From Archegozetes longisetosus (taxonomy: Eukaryota; Arthropoda; Arachnida; Sarcoptiformes; Trhypochthoniidae), in contig JAEMBT020000002.1 in assembly GCA_018873245.2 (NCBI GenBank), positions 8,282,001 through 8,346,000 of the forward strand: a stretch of 64,000 nt of DNA, in the 5' to 3' direction. The notes beneath the pieces are model-generated. The model was not told where the DNA came from, searched no databases, and worked only from the letters and a program-made list of their open reading frames with translations. Every line of letters begins with the position of its first letter. The stretch's first letter is position 1. Position numbers and translations under genes: made by a program. Shown piece after piece: positions 31,531-42,949 of this stretch.

Positions 31531-33390
31531 TCTTAACAATTTTTTAACATCAAATATCATTTTACTTTAACCTTTTCATTCGAAAATTTAACTTTGCGAT
31601 TGTCTGAATATTGTTGCAAATTACACTCATATTTCAGTTAGATTGAGATAAGATCAATAAAAATAAAGCCAGACCTATCTGAAAGAAGAATGCCCAAATC
31701 ATAGGGATTTTGGTCCCATTGCGCCACTGCGCCACCTATATCATTTGATAGATCTCATTGAGTACTACAAATATATACAACATTTGACCTAGTTTGTACG
31801 TTCCCTTAGAAGATAAAAACTATTAAAACTTCAAAGAGATTCTCAAAAAATGGTACTATTTTTCGTACCTTCAAACCCACATAACATATCATTTGTAATC
31901 TCATAATGGATAGAATAAATATATCTTGGCCTCAACTTTCTAGAACGTACCGCTTGGACGATAGAGGGCAAAGCCTATAGCTAATACTTTAGCAGATATC
32001 TGAGATATGTGGATCAATTCATATTATATCATTCATCCTGAGTCAATATATTAAGGTTTAATTTCAATATTTTGAAAGGGTGCTTAGATAAAGAAATTTA
32101 AATATTTTTATAAATGATTAAAATACTTATATTCATTTATTCATATTTAAATTGCAAACTATGAGGAGGGGTAGGATCAACACCTCTCTATGGGGGGTGT
32201 CCTGTGAGCCGGGTTGGGTCTACCCAGCCAGGTGAGTTATATCCTCATAAGAGGGTATAGCTGCCACTACCCTACCTAGTAGGAGAGAGGCACCACTTGG
32301 TTTGGATGTCCCAGTGCCCCGGTCCCGTTCCTAAGAGAGCCAAAGTTCTCTTCCGGGGCAAGGCAGGGCAGCTATTAGTAGTGTATATGTGGCGAGGCTG
32401 AGACAGTACGAATAGTATGAGCACGAAAAAGCAGATTTTTATCAAATAAAACGAAAAACTCACAAAAATAGTCAATAGAAAGCCTAAAATCAACAAAAAA
32501 AGCTGGGACACTACGAGGGGTACAAGCTTGTACCCCTAAAATCATAAAAAAACATTAAAAATTGAACTTTTCGCATCTTTTTGTATGGAATTTAAGCTAA
32601 AATACTACAAAAAGTCGTTTAAAACTATCAAATTTACCACTAGTTTCCTAGGACAGTACGAATTCGTACTTTTAAAAACCATCTAAAATCATCCTAAACA
32701 ATTGATCTTTAGAATGAAACTCATGAAATATATAAAATTATAAAATCAAACAAGGACCTGGGAAGGATGTTTTTCAGGTACTATCCCAAAACTGTTCTAA
32801 AATTTATGAAAAAAAAACAAAATTTTATCAAATTTTATTAAATTAAACATAAAAGCCAACAAAAACTCAAAATTTTATTAAAAATGCTAGGACGTACGAA
32901 ACTCGTACCGCTAAAACTTATCTAAAATAGCATATTTTCCTTGAGTTTTACCTCTATAACCAAATAAAACTAACAAAAATTGTTAATAATAGTCTAAATA
33001 TAAATCAAAAAGCTCAGGCTTACGAGTCTCGTACCTCGATTTTCTTCCCAAATTGATTAAAAAGCAGACTTTTTTTTATCAAATAAAACTCATAAAATAG
33101 ACAAAAAAATGTATAAAGTCAATCTAAAAATTATGGGGTAGTATGAATTTATACCCCAAAAATTAAACTTTTCATACCATTTTATATCGTTTCCCTTTTT
33201 AACTTAAGCCAAGAGCTTCAGAAAATCGCCTAAAATAGATAAAAAATCCTGGGGCGTACGAGCTCTTACCTTCTAAAATTCATAAAATATATCGGAATTT
33301 TCAACAAATAAAACAGAAAAACTCACAAAATTGTCAATAAAAGTATGAAATCTGGGGTACTACACCTCCTACCCTCTAAAATTGAAAATA

Positions 33391-35254
33391 ATTATCATTA
33401 TGAAAGTCCAGTCATGTCTTCATCGTCAGTGTAACCACGTCTTAATTATCTCTACATTTGATAATATTTAAAGAATTCATCATTCTAACACACTTTAAAT
33501 GTAAAATCCAGATCCAACACTTAAGTATAAACATATGCATGCAATGTGAAACACTAGAGAAACAAACACACTATAGTGAAAATTTTGTGCTATAAGTAGA
33601 CTTTAGGTGTTATCAGTTTATAAAGATAATTTGAATATTTTACTTTTCTGTTTTTAAACTTTAATATTTAGTCCTATACGAGCTTCTCAGAAATTGATGG
33701 TAAATATTGTTTTGATAGGCGATATTGTCAATCTATGTAGATAATTTGAATTATAAATTAAAAATAATCAATAAATTTCGGTCCAAAGATGAACCTGGTC
33801 ATTATATAAGATTATAGATTGCATCCATAATAAACTTTTTTGTAAATATCTATTGTATCATAAAGTGATAGTTTAATGAAATGAAACAATACTAAGTTTT
33901 AAGTAGTTTTAAGATAATATAATTTAAATTGATTTAACTTAGTATAATTTTCAAGTAATTCAGACTGCTCAAAATTTAACCTCAAATGAAATTTTCGAAA
34001 TTTCAATTTGAATACACTACGGGCATAAAATGAAGAACTTGAAGGCCAAATAAAGAATATATTGTGAATATAGAAACTTTTTAGTTTCTGTTTGTCTAAA
34101 TAATTTTTGTTTATCTTTCTTTGTTCAAATTCTGAAAAAGGAGAAGATGAAGCTGCTATTCTTAATTGAACGCAGATGTGGAATGTTGGAAGAAGGGTTT
34201 TATGGCTTTTTTCAAAACAGAGCCATAAAAACGGGAGGCTCGAAAAACTCATTAGTGAAAGTATTTAATGTTTCGTCTATTGGGACGATACATAAAATGA
34301 CCAATTGATAGAAAAGGATGGCCAATGGTCAATTCCGTTCGGTCAATCTCGTATAAAAGTCCGGTGATCAGGCATGGACTTAACTCTAAATTATTTCCTT
34401 AATTTTCATATATTTAGAGCGATGTTCGAGTTGAAAACCGACATTTGCAGACATTTTCTGTAGTTCTACAACCCATATAGCTACATTTTGTGACTATTTT
34501 AAATAAAGTCCTTTTTTGTTTTGTTACATTTGTTCTTTTTGATTATTGTTCAATTTGAGTTGCCGTGTGTGAGAGGTTCAATCAGTGTGAGAAATTGTGT
34601 TTCAACAGAGTTCATCTTCACGTCTCACGCAATTACAAAGAAGAAGTAAAGAAACACTCATTGCAATTACAATATGTATTCACTTAATTTTAAAGTAGTT
34701 TTGATACCAAATGTCAAAATTGAATTCATTCGTCAGTTTATTCTGTACATGTTTTCATTGATTTTATAGATGCTTTGAGAATTTGAAATAGTGGCTTTGT
34801 AAAATTTTTTTGCCAACTGGTAGTTTACTCAAAAATTTTATCACAATTGAATAACGTTTAGGGTCATAAAGTGCTCATAAACCACTTCCTTAGGTTTTGC
34901 AAACAACTGTACGTCTCCGATACTAATTTTCAATTTTAATAATCTTATTCCTTCAGCACCAAAAAGCGACTGTCTTCGATTTCGGACATGTATTTGGACA
35001 TGAGGTAAATGTTTAATAATAAATTAGTCTTTAAAAGTATTTGCTATCTTCTGTCATGAATTTGAATATTGTTTATGAATTATTTAATTATTGATCGTTT
35101 GATGAACAGTTTATTTCTTTGTATCAATTAATCGATAAACCAGTATTAAATTATGTGTCTTTAGTATGAAAGCATAGATTTCAATACGGTTTATAATTTT
35201 GCTATCAGTATTATTATTGAATGGCTTGAGCATCAAATTAGTCTTTATAATAAT
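33391..35254. other. Gene-free AT-rich interval in the centre of the inverted repeat
   Basis: No gene was recognised. A CGTATAAAAG box at 34350 followed by AATAAAG at 34503 could mark an LTR-like promoter and poly(A) pair, but no boundaries were found. A 117-codon minus-strand open frame at 33899-34252 has no family features. Confidence 0.35.
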
Positions 35255-36179
35255 GGAGGTGTAAATAAACGGGTTGCACAACTTTAATATTGAATTTCTG
35301 AAAAATTAGTGGAGTAAAAAACATAATTTTATAATATGTTATAAAATGTTACATACCCTTTATATAAATTAAGTATTATAATAATATCTATTATAATTTC
35401 TTAGTAAATTAATTTTTACAGAAAGTATACACAAAGGGAATTGTGCAAACTTGATTTTTATAGTTTTATATTGCCTTGTAAAAAGTTTATTATTATAGAT
35501 ATTTGAAAAATTTTGGTTGAAAAGTAAAGGTAAAACATTATTTCACATTTATGTAGTGTTGTAAAAGTTTTATGATAGATTAGTGGACTTTAATATGTGA
35601 TAAACTGCTTTTTCATTCAAAACTTTCTTTGATTTAAAATGAAGAGAATTTGATGATATTTTAACATGAATATCAATGTTGGATTGAAAATTTATAATTG
35701 TTCCTAAAAGTGCTTATGTTCCGTCGATTTTTGTAGTTGTTATTTGTTATGTAATTAATAAGAAATTATTGATATCTCTTATTATATTATGATATCATAA
35801 ATTCAGTTAATTCAATGAAAAATAGTTTCAGTTTAAAGGTTCTAATACTTTTGCAAAACAACTGAATTTTAATACAATGTAAATATTTTTCAAAAGTACA
35901 TTAGTTACTCTACTAATGATATCAAAATCATTAAAATTGTTTAATTTTAAATATAAAAAATTCCCGAATTTATTTTGAAAATTCTGGTACAAAACAGTTT
36001 ATCATGAGAGTTGAAAAATTAATTATAAAATAGTTATCTTTAGCATTTCAAAATCTTTCGTTTATAAAATCAATAGAAGTATGATTGACTTACTTTATGT
36101 AAAATATTTAGAAAATTTTCTTGAAAACCAACGGAGTTATACTAGATTTAAATCCTGCAACCCGTTCACTTACACCTCC
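35255..36179. mobile_element. MITE with 25-bp terminal inverted repeats
   Basis: It starts GGAGGTGTAAATAAACGGGT (then TGCA) and ends with the near-complement (TGCAACCCGTTCACTTACACCTCC), two mismatches in 24 bases. It is 925 bp, AT-rich and without a coding frame. The flanks (ATAATAAT and TTTAATTG) do not show a clear target duplication. Confidence 0.7.
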
Positions 36180-36395
36180 TTTAATTGCATCGAACCTGGC
36201 TAAAACTAATATTTTGTATGAAAGAATAATTTGACATTTGATCAAACATTTTTCAAACATTGGTTATAGTTCAGTCCTAAATGTCTCAGCAACGCTTATA
36301 AAGATGACGATTCAAGATGTTCAAATCATAAGTTATAAATGAGTTTCCACTGAGTGTAGTGGTTTCAGTTACGTCCTGTAAGCCGCGTAAATTTA

Positions 36396-36700
36396 AAAAG
36401 GTTATCAGCTGTATTTCGTAGTCTATCTAAAAAGGAAATGGTCACTGATTGGTTCCCGTAGGTCATCTGATGTGGAAATGGTCACCGATTGGTTCCCGTA
36501 GATCATCTGAATATGAAATGGTCATCGCTTGCTTCCCGTACATCAGTCGAGTTTAAAATGGTCATCTTTAGCTCCCCGAAGTCCGTCTGTGTTGAAAATG
36601 GTCATTGTTTGCCTGTAGTAGGTTATCTGATATAGTATTGGCCTTTGGATGTGTTTCGTTAGTCAATTGAGCTTAAAATGGTCATTACTTGCATTCGGTG
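36396..36700. repeat. 40-bp minisatellite
   Basis: About 7.5 diverged copies of a 40-base unit with core AAAATGGTCATCG followed by TTCCCGTAG and TCATCTGA. Copies in the middle are best conserved and the ends decay. There are no spacers between units, so it is not a CRISPR-like array. Confidence 0.8.
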
Positions 36701-37372
36701 ATTAATTGGCAAATGTGCGAGAATTGTGGCGTACTCGCTTCATGGTGGCGATGATTCAATATTTTTGAATCATTCAGTATGTTATTAATATACAAAAGAT
36801 TTTAAAAGTGAAAGTAATGAATTTAAGCCACTATAGAAACTAAAATATTTCACTAATTTGCTTGATTTTATATTTTAAAAGTGATAATTAACAACTTACA
36901 AGTGACAAGTTGTGGAACATTCACGCTTCCGTACCTATCCAACTTCAATAGTCATGAGGTGCTTGTAAATAGGATATCCATGAGATAAGGGCTCTAATTA
37001 CAAATTATAACATGGTGAAGAAATTTTAAGTTACACTCATTTATATAGATTTAACTTTCCATGATAGGAAAACTAGGTCAATGTTAAACAAGTGCGAAAC
37101 AAAGTTAGCTAAAAGCATATTCTGCTCTTTAACTTATTTAGTTGACAACTTTTCTATTCAATTGCATTTTCAACCTGTCAAATTCAGTGATAAGCAAATT
37201 TATTGTATAACTAGATTGTAAGCCAAATATTTATTTGTTGATTAATTTTATTAATTTATTTATTAGTTTGACAAATCAATACAACAAAAACTATAGCTAA
37301 ATATTAACTTGTATTACAAAATACATTAATTGCTATCATAGCAAAAAATTTTAATGAAATATAAAGACAATG
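36701..37372. other. Gene-free spacer and edge of SARAF duplication
   Basis: AT-rich. From about 37265 it matches 3510-3583, the 3' flank of SARAF copy 1. Nothing else was recognised. Confidence 0.4.
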
Positions 37373-37817
37373 CAGCCAAATTGAGTTGTATTTGCAACCT
37401 TTACATTGCTATTTGTAGTGTACAGTACTTAAGTAGTGCACTTCTCAAAACTATTTGCAATGTATGAATTGCTATTTCCAATATCAGGTTTATGTTCGTT
37501 CTATGTGATCGCTTAACGATCTATAAGACTCCCAAAGTGTCAAAAATTAATTTGAACTATTGTTTCTCAATTCAATCGATTTAATTTAAATTATTTTAGT
37601 CGATATTTATGTTTAATCTGATGTTTAAAAACACTTTAAGTTAATTTTTGACACTTTGGTAGTCTTATAGGTCGTTAAGTAATCTCATAAAACAGACATA
37701 AACCTGATATTGGAAATGGCAATGCATACATTGCAAATAGTTTTGAGAAGTGCACTACTTAAGTACTGCCCACTGCAAATAGCAATGCAAAGGTTGCAAA
37801 TGCAACTCAACTTGGCT
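37373..37817. mobile_element. MITE inserted just after SARAF copy 2
   Basis: A 445-bp foldback with arms of well over 120 bases: AGCCAAATTGAGTTG at the left, CAACTCAACTTGGCT at the right, then GTAGTGCACTTCTCAAAACT against AGTTTTGAGAAGTGCACTAC. SARAF copy 1 has the uninterrupted site (AATATAAAGATAATAAAAC, 4569-4587), so this element arrived after the duplication. The target duplication is at most 2-3 bases. Confidence 0.75.
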
Positions 37818-37845
37818 ATAAAACAAAAAGTATTGTAAACTTAAT

Positions 37846-38721
37846 TTATCTACTTTTAGTACCGCCAAAACCTGATGTAGTTCTAGAAGAATCAGAACTT
37901 GAAGACTGTGAACCACTGGAGAAGTAAGGCGGAGGAGGGTTTGCTCGCGGGCCGAAATATGAAGGTTGATCTGAATAATTAGTTGAATTAGTTTTTGATC
38001 CAAATAAGTATCCGAGCGTGCCTCCAGTCAAGGCTCCAGTGAGGAATTTGTTGTCATGATTAGTAAAACTTTCATGACCAGTTGAAGTACCGCCACATTC
38101 CGCATCATAAAAGTCTGATCGGGATCGTGGTGGGAGTGGAGCTCCAGTACTCGACCTGCTGCCTCTATGACCGTTCGGGCGATGTTGTTTGTAATATAAA
38201 ATGAAAATTACAACAACTACAAATGGTATAAATCCAAATGATGAATTCAGATCTTTCGATTTGTATGTTTGTCGGTAAATGTTGTCATAATTTTGATGAT
38301 GATTACTGGAATAAGAATCCTTTTCGGTTAAATCTAAAGTGTATTCGAGACCACACGACCCAACCAGCACATAATCGTCTTCTGGGTAATCATATCCTTC
38401 GCATATGACATCGATTTGACCAAATTTATACTTTTGAGGCATTTCTGTCTTACACTCCCATTGAATGTCGACTCCATCTGAGCCTCGATTATAGCATTGA
38501 ACTGTTTGTGGCTTAAATTGATTACAATAACCGCCAACACATTGCAATTGAGGTACAGGACTAGTACGTCTTCCTGTTGTCCATTTACCAGAATTCAATG
38601 TGAGCACTTCAATATTCTTCAATTTAATTCGAACTTTTCGCGACTCAGCCAAACCATTTTGTGACAGCACTGATATCAATACAAAACTGGTAATTGATAT
38701 TTTTATTAAAATTGAACTCAT
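37846..38721 (-). CDS. SARAF: SARAF-like ER membrane protein, copy 2
   Basis: Intronless 291-residue paralogue of the gene at 4610-5512. The signal peptide and luminal domain are nearly identical. Differences include ND to KV and A to V in the luminal part. The membrane segment and cytosolic tail differ more (FGFIPFVVVVIFILYY), with a deletion of about nine residues in the tail and KSR instead of KRR at the end. The reading frame is open throughout and the same luminal cysteines are kept, so it is probably functional. Its 3' end carries a MITE where copy 1 has none. It lies between the inverted arms at 30.7-33.4 and 41.4-45.3 kb. Confidence 0.88.
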   Translation of the reverse strand: MSSILIKISITSFVLISVLSQNGLAESRKVRIKLKNIEVLTLNSGKWTTGRRTSPVPQLQCVGGYCNQFKPQTVQCYNRGSDGVDIQWECKTEMPQKYKFGQIDVICEGYDYPEDDYVLVGSCGLEYTLDLTEKDSYSSNHHQNYDNIYRQTYKSKDLNSSFGFIPFVVVVIFILYYKQHRPNGHRGSRSSTGAPLPPRSRSDFYDAECGGTSTGHESFTNHDNKFLTGALTGGTLGYLFGSKTNSTNYSDQPSYFGPRANPPPPYFSSGSQSSSSDSSRTTSGFGGTKSR

Positions 38722-38947
38722 TTTAATTCAATTGATATCTTGATACATACAATAAATATTAATCCAAACTTATTAATCATAGCTTTCAAATAAATAAATA
38801 ACTTGGATTCTATCTGTATATCTTCTGATAATGTGGTCCCTATAGACTGAAAATGTCAAAGATAAGGAGTCGCATTCTGAATTCTGTTTGAAGCTCGATC
38901 TTGACTGAAGTCAGACCTGAAAATGCAAATTTCAATAGCACTAACAA

Positions 38948-39353
38948 AAGCACTCAAGAAGTGCCGAGTCGGTTTTGGGGAAGTGTATAAATTTTTGAAA
39001 AGTAGTCTTCTAGACAAGTTCAATTGTATATATCATTTCCGCCCGAGACGAGGTCAAAGGCCAAAAATCGGGCGGCCCAACTTGGGGGCAAAATTCAAAA
39101 TTCGACTGTTTGTGCGCGGATAACTTGAGTTAAAGCCAAAACACTGATATATTTGAAATCTATTCATGATGCTGAATCGAATGATATTCAACATGACTAG
39201 GTTCAGACCATTGCCCAAAGTTGGGCCCCCGATTTTTGACCTTTGACCTCATCTCGGGTAGCAATGACATGTACCGTTGAACTTGTCTCGACGAGTACTT
39301 TTCAAAAATATATACATTTCCCCAAAACCGACCCGACACCTCGTGAGTTGCCT
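38948..39353. mobile_element. Foldback MITE, about 400 bp
   Basis: Arms of about 150 bases: GAGTCGGTTTTGGGGAA pairs with TTCCCCAAAACCGACCC, and inner arms carry GAGGTCAAAGGCCAAAAATC against GATTTTTGACCTTTGACCTC. It is GC-richer than its surroundings and has no coding frame. It lies between the SARAF-2 promoter and the Merlin element. Confidence 0.75.
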
Positions 39354-39455
39354 TGTAAGTAATATATAACTTAATATCAACAAAGTCATTGAAGAGGCAT
39401 GCTATTCCTCTTATATTCCATATTGCTTTTTGATAGAAAAAATATAGTAAGATTA

Positions 39456-40500
39456 GGATATGATATAGTTTCGGCCCGGTTTAGGATCGTCATAAAACTC
39501 ATCAATTCTGGGGTTTTCGGAGCCGAGGAGTCCACTTTCGGTGATCCCAGACGTCGGAAATTAATAATTCGAGAAATAGGTGGCGTAGGTTTGGTGGTCG
39601 AGGTCAACGAGGCTATGATTGGCCATCGAAAATATAACGCGGACGACTTGTCCAGGGAACCTGGGTGCTTGGTATCATCGACATCCACACGGGGGACTTA
39701 GGATCGAGGTGTGTCCGGGCAACCTTCAAGACGCTGAGACATTGTTGGCCATCATTGGTCGACATGTCGAAGCAGGAACGATGTTATTACGAACTGCTGG
39801 AGGTCCTATAGTGGACTTGATGCCCTGGGCTTCCAGCACCTAACGGTTAATCACTAGTGCCACTTTATCGACCCTGTATCTTGCGCCAACACCCAAAGAA
39901 TTGAGTCGTCCTGGAGTGCCATGAAGCGCAGTTTATGCCGAATTGGCGTACCTAAAGAAGTCTTAGGCAATCATCTCTACGAATATCCTTAGCAACGCGA
40001 CATCAAACGTCGCGGCGCTGACCTGTTCGCATAGGTGGTTCAGTTACTCCAGAACTTCACTGAGATGTGCGGTGCCAAAACGGCCTTTTCTAGGCTCCGG
40101 GTAGGCAAGATCATCCCAGTGAACAAAAATTATCGAGGTAGACAGAACCCAACCGCTCCTCCGCGTGGTATCCGCTGGGTTTAGCAAACGGGGCTCTGGT
40201 TTTGGTTTGGCTATGGCATGAGCTCAAAAAGACAAATATATGGATTTCCAATTCACGAAATCGAGTCCCGCTACCCTCTCCCCGCCCGCGTACGTATATA
40301 TACATATATATATAGCGCGTGATATATATACGTGCGCCCGGGGGTGCTAGACCTCATTTTGTCCACATTTTTCCTATGTCCATATCTCCAAACTACTCAT
40401 CTCTGACATCTGGGACCACCTTTAATGGAACCTCGGCCCCAAAATGCCTAAAAAAGCCATTCTTATAATAATCCTGAGTCTGGCCGAAACTATACTATCC
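39456..40500 (+). mobile_element. Merlin-family DNA transposon, inactive
   Basis: Ends are inverted: GATATAGTTTCGGCC near 39462 and GGCCGAAACTATACTATCC at 40482-40500. They enclose a decayed ISXO2/Merlin transposase. The length of about 1.05 kb is in the range of small Merlin elements. No clear 8-9 base target duplication was seen. Confidence 0.7.
39559..39995 (+). pseudogene. Merlin (ISXO2/IS1016-like DDE) transposase pseudogene
   Basis: Pieces of the ISXO2 catalytic domain appear in order but in different frames: GGVGLVVEVNEAMIGHRKYN, then RIEVCPGNLQDAETLLAIIG and RHVEAGTMLL, then HLTVNH..FIDPVSCANTQRIESSWS and AMKRSLCRIGVP. At least two frameshifts and one stop interrupt it. The first catalytic aspartate (VEVDE in the family) is Asn. 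It therefore cannot encode an active transposase. Confidence 0.82.
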
Positions 40501-40989
40501 CCAAAATCATTGTGAATTCAAGTCACGTACACATTATTCTCTCATTTCATTTCACATGCATACACCTATGTCGGCTATTGTCCATAGGAATTAATGTATA
40601 AGATATTCACTCTTTTAACGTTAAGACAAGTTTTTTAAATTCTGAAAATTGTTATTAAACGAATTGTCCGATTGATTTCGGATATTTTTATTCTAATAGT
40701 AGACAAAATTATCTTTCCAATGATATGAGTTTTATGCTATTTTGAGAAACTTTTCATTCATATATTGATGTTTGAGTGCATGCTATTTTTTAATGTTTTT
40801 GATGAGTCATTCACTCACCTACAATCACTTTCATTCAACACTTTTTTGTCCGGCTAAAGAATTTGAAGGGGACAGGGGGACGGGATAAACGGGACACCTT
40901 TTCTATCCCTCATAGAAAAGCATTGCGTGACGTTAAGCGTTAAGCACAAAGTTGTTATTTCAAGTATAATCCATTACAAATACTACTCA
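40501..40989. other. Gene-free spacer
   Basis: No recognised element. It lies between the Merlin end and the coiled-coil ORF. Confidence 0.35.
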
Positions 40990-41313
40990 ATGGCTCAACA
41001 GGCTCAACAGATGTCTATGAATACCAATGTTCAGGGTTCAATTCCCAACTCCTCCACTTCCTCTTCTCGAGTACTGTGTTTTCTTGAGAGTTCAGCGAGA
41101 AATACTTATAGTGAATCTACGGCTATAGACCGTAAAATTGCTCACCTTAAAGCTCAACGTAAAGGATTACGAGAGAACGCTAAAAATATAAAACAACGTT
41201 TAAGGGAACAGACTGAAGAATTGAGACTTATAGAGCAAGAAATTGACAATATCGACTTGAATGTAACAAAACTGCAGGATTTAAGAAAATACGAAGATAT
41301 GGACTTAAAATAA
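40990..41313 (+). CDS. Hypothetical 107-residue coiled-coil protein
   Basis: The ATG at 40990 opens a Gln/Met/Ser-rich start (MAQQAQQMSMNTN). A charged helix with heptad spacing follows from about residue 45 to 107 (AIDRKIAHLKAQRKGL, LREQTEELRLIEQEIDNIDL). Codon use looks protein-like and the frame is open upstream of the ATG as well. It lies beside the right arm of the large inverted repeat, so it may be an element-encoded protein (gag-like or accessory) rather than a host gene. No family is recognised. Confidence 0.35.
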   Translation: MAQQAQQMSMNTNVQGSIPNSSTSSSRVLCFLESSARNTYSESTAIDRKIAHLKAQRKGLRENAKNIKQRLREQTEELRLIEQEIDNIDLNVTKLQDLRKYEDMDLK

Positions 41314-42949
41314 GTCAAAGGGAATTGAGTCGAGTGTGGAAAGTTTAATAGGAGATTGTGAGGTTCATCTTAATTGAGTGGTAATTTTTTTTGAACTCGT
41401 ACATTTTTAGGTTAAATTCCTTGCAAAACAATACGAAAAGATTGACTTTATTAATAGTTTTAGAGGAATTAGAAAAGTACGAATAGTACTATCCCAGCAT
41501 TTTTTAAAATTAATTTTTAGGTTTATATTGGCTATTTTTTGTGAGTATTGTGAAATAGAAAATATTATTTAGTTTTTATGTTTATTTAGTTTGTTTTCTT
41601 CGTTTTAAGAGTAAAATATTAATCTATTTTTGATATGATAATAATAAAGTAAATGTATCTTAAAGTAAAATAGTGGTTACATCTTTTAGGTGTCCTAAGT
41701 CTTTAGTTACAGTACAGGTAAATTTCCAATTGACTATTTATTGTTTACCTAAATTGCAAGTATTTTGATGTAAAAATAATTTTTTCTATTGAGCTAAATA
41801 AAGTAAGTTTAGGACATCAAAAAGAGTATAAAAGCAGAGGTGATTTCTTATTAAGAACAGTCTTATTTCTTACTTCGTACTGTAAAGTATGTAAGAAATA
41901 TCTCTCACTTTGTACTGTATGGTATGTAAGAAAAGTAATAGTGAATAACTACTATTGTATCGTCATATATTTGTATTAATAAAAGAAGGTTTGTATTAAA
42001 AGTAAGTTATAACTTAATTCCCTACTAAAGCACATTCTATCGAGTCCTACTAGACTTTCTGATAGAATTATAGGTAACAACGAATTGGGATCTTACATTG
42101 AGGTCCCCCGATTCCAATTCGTTCAACTTGGACACACATATACATACGAAAGACTATACATAAAACATTTAGATCGAGTCTTTCATATATAGATGTTCCT
42201 CGTCACAGAAATAAATGTGACAGTATTACGTTATTTTTGTGAGTTTTTTCATAGAAATTCTGCTTTTTCATGAATTTAAGAGGGGGTACGAAAAGTACGA
42301 GTTCGTAGTGTCCTAGTATTTTTTGATTAATTTTAGATGATTATTGACTATTTTTGTGGTTTTTCGTTTTATTTGATAAAAATCTACTTTTTTCGTGCTC
42401 GTACTATTCGTACTGTCTCAGCCTCCCCATATATACACTACTGCTATTCGCCGAAAGGCCTAGTCATCCTGTGAACAGGGCTGTCCTCTGAACAGTTACT
42501 GACTTGCCTACATTTTAATAATTTAAATTGGTTATTTTACTTTTTTATATTCTTTTTTTTTATTGTTCTATCAAATATATTGAGCTATTTATTTTGCATT
42601 CAGTATCTTTAGTATTTATAGTAATTGTTTTTTTGTACTGATAATCGTAAAAAACAAATTTCACACTTTAGTGTTTTTGCCATCTCGTGTTAAAAGGATG
42701 TACAAACTGAGGTCAAATGTTATACATTCTTGTAGTACTCAATGAGATCTATCAAATGACATAGGTAGCGCAGCGGAGCAAAGGGGACCAAAATCCCTAC
42801 GATAAAGGCATTCTTCTACCTTTATTTTTATTGAACTTAACACAATCTAACTGAAATATGAGCGCAATTCGCAACAATATTCAGGCAAACGCAAAGTTAA
42901 ATTTTCAAATGAAAAATTTAAAGTAAAATAATATTTGATATTTAAAAAA

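Larger units (their letters stand above)
30657..33390. repeat. Left arm of a 14.7-kb inverted repeat
   Basis: Blocks here are found inverted at 41.4-45.3 kb: 30657-30805 with about 45165-45320, 31292-31545 with 44883-45145, 31550-31800 with 42690-42945, and 32385-32510 with 42290-42440. From about 32385 to 33390 the arm is a decayed tandem array of 120-150 base units sharing a core like GGACGTACGA..TCGTACC. A less AT-rich patch (32160-32380, GTGAGCCGGGTTGGGTC) precedes the array. No transposase was found within the arm. Arms differ by small changes and by insertions present in only one of them. Confidence 0.65.

Noticed and set aside
33899..34252. 117-codon minus-strand ORF as a gene
   Set aside because: Low-complexity composition, no motif, no splice context, in AT-rich DNA.
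36396..36700. Regular repeats resembling a CRISPR array
   Set aside because: Units abut with no unique spacers, units diverge gradually, and the context is an animal genome.
39386..39688. Minus-strand 100-codon ORF
   Set aside because: It is antisense to the decayed Merlin transposase, which explains the open frame.
41690..42060. Second LTR in the right arm
   Set aside because: TATA-like and AATAAA motifs are present, but no TG..CA ends with a target duplication could be found.
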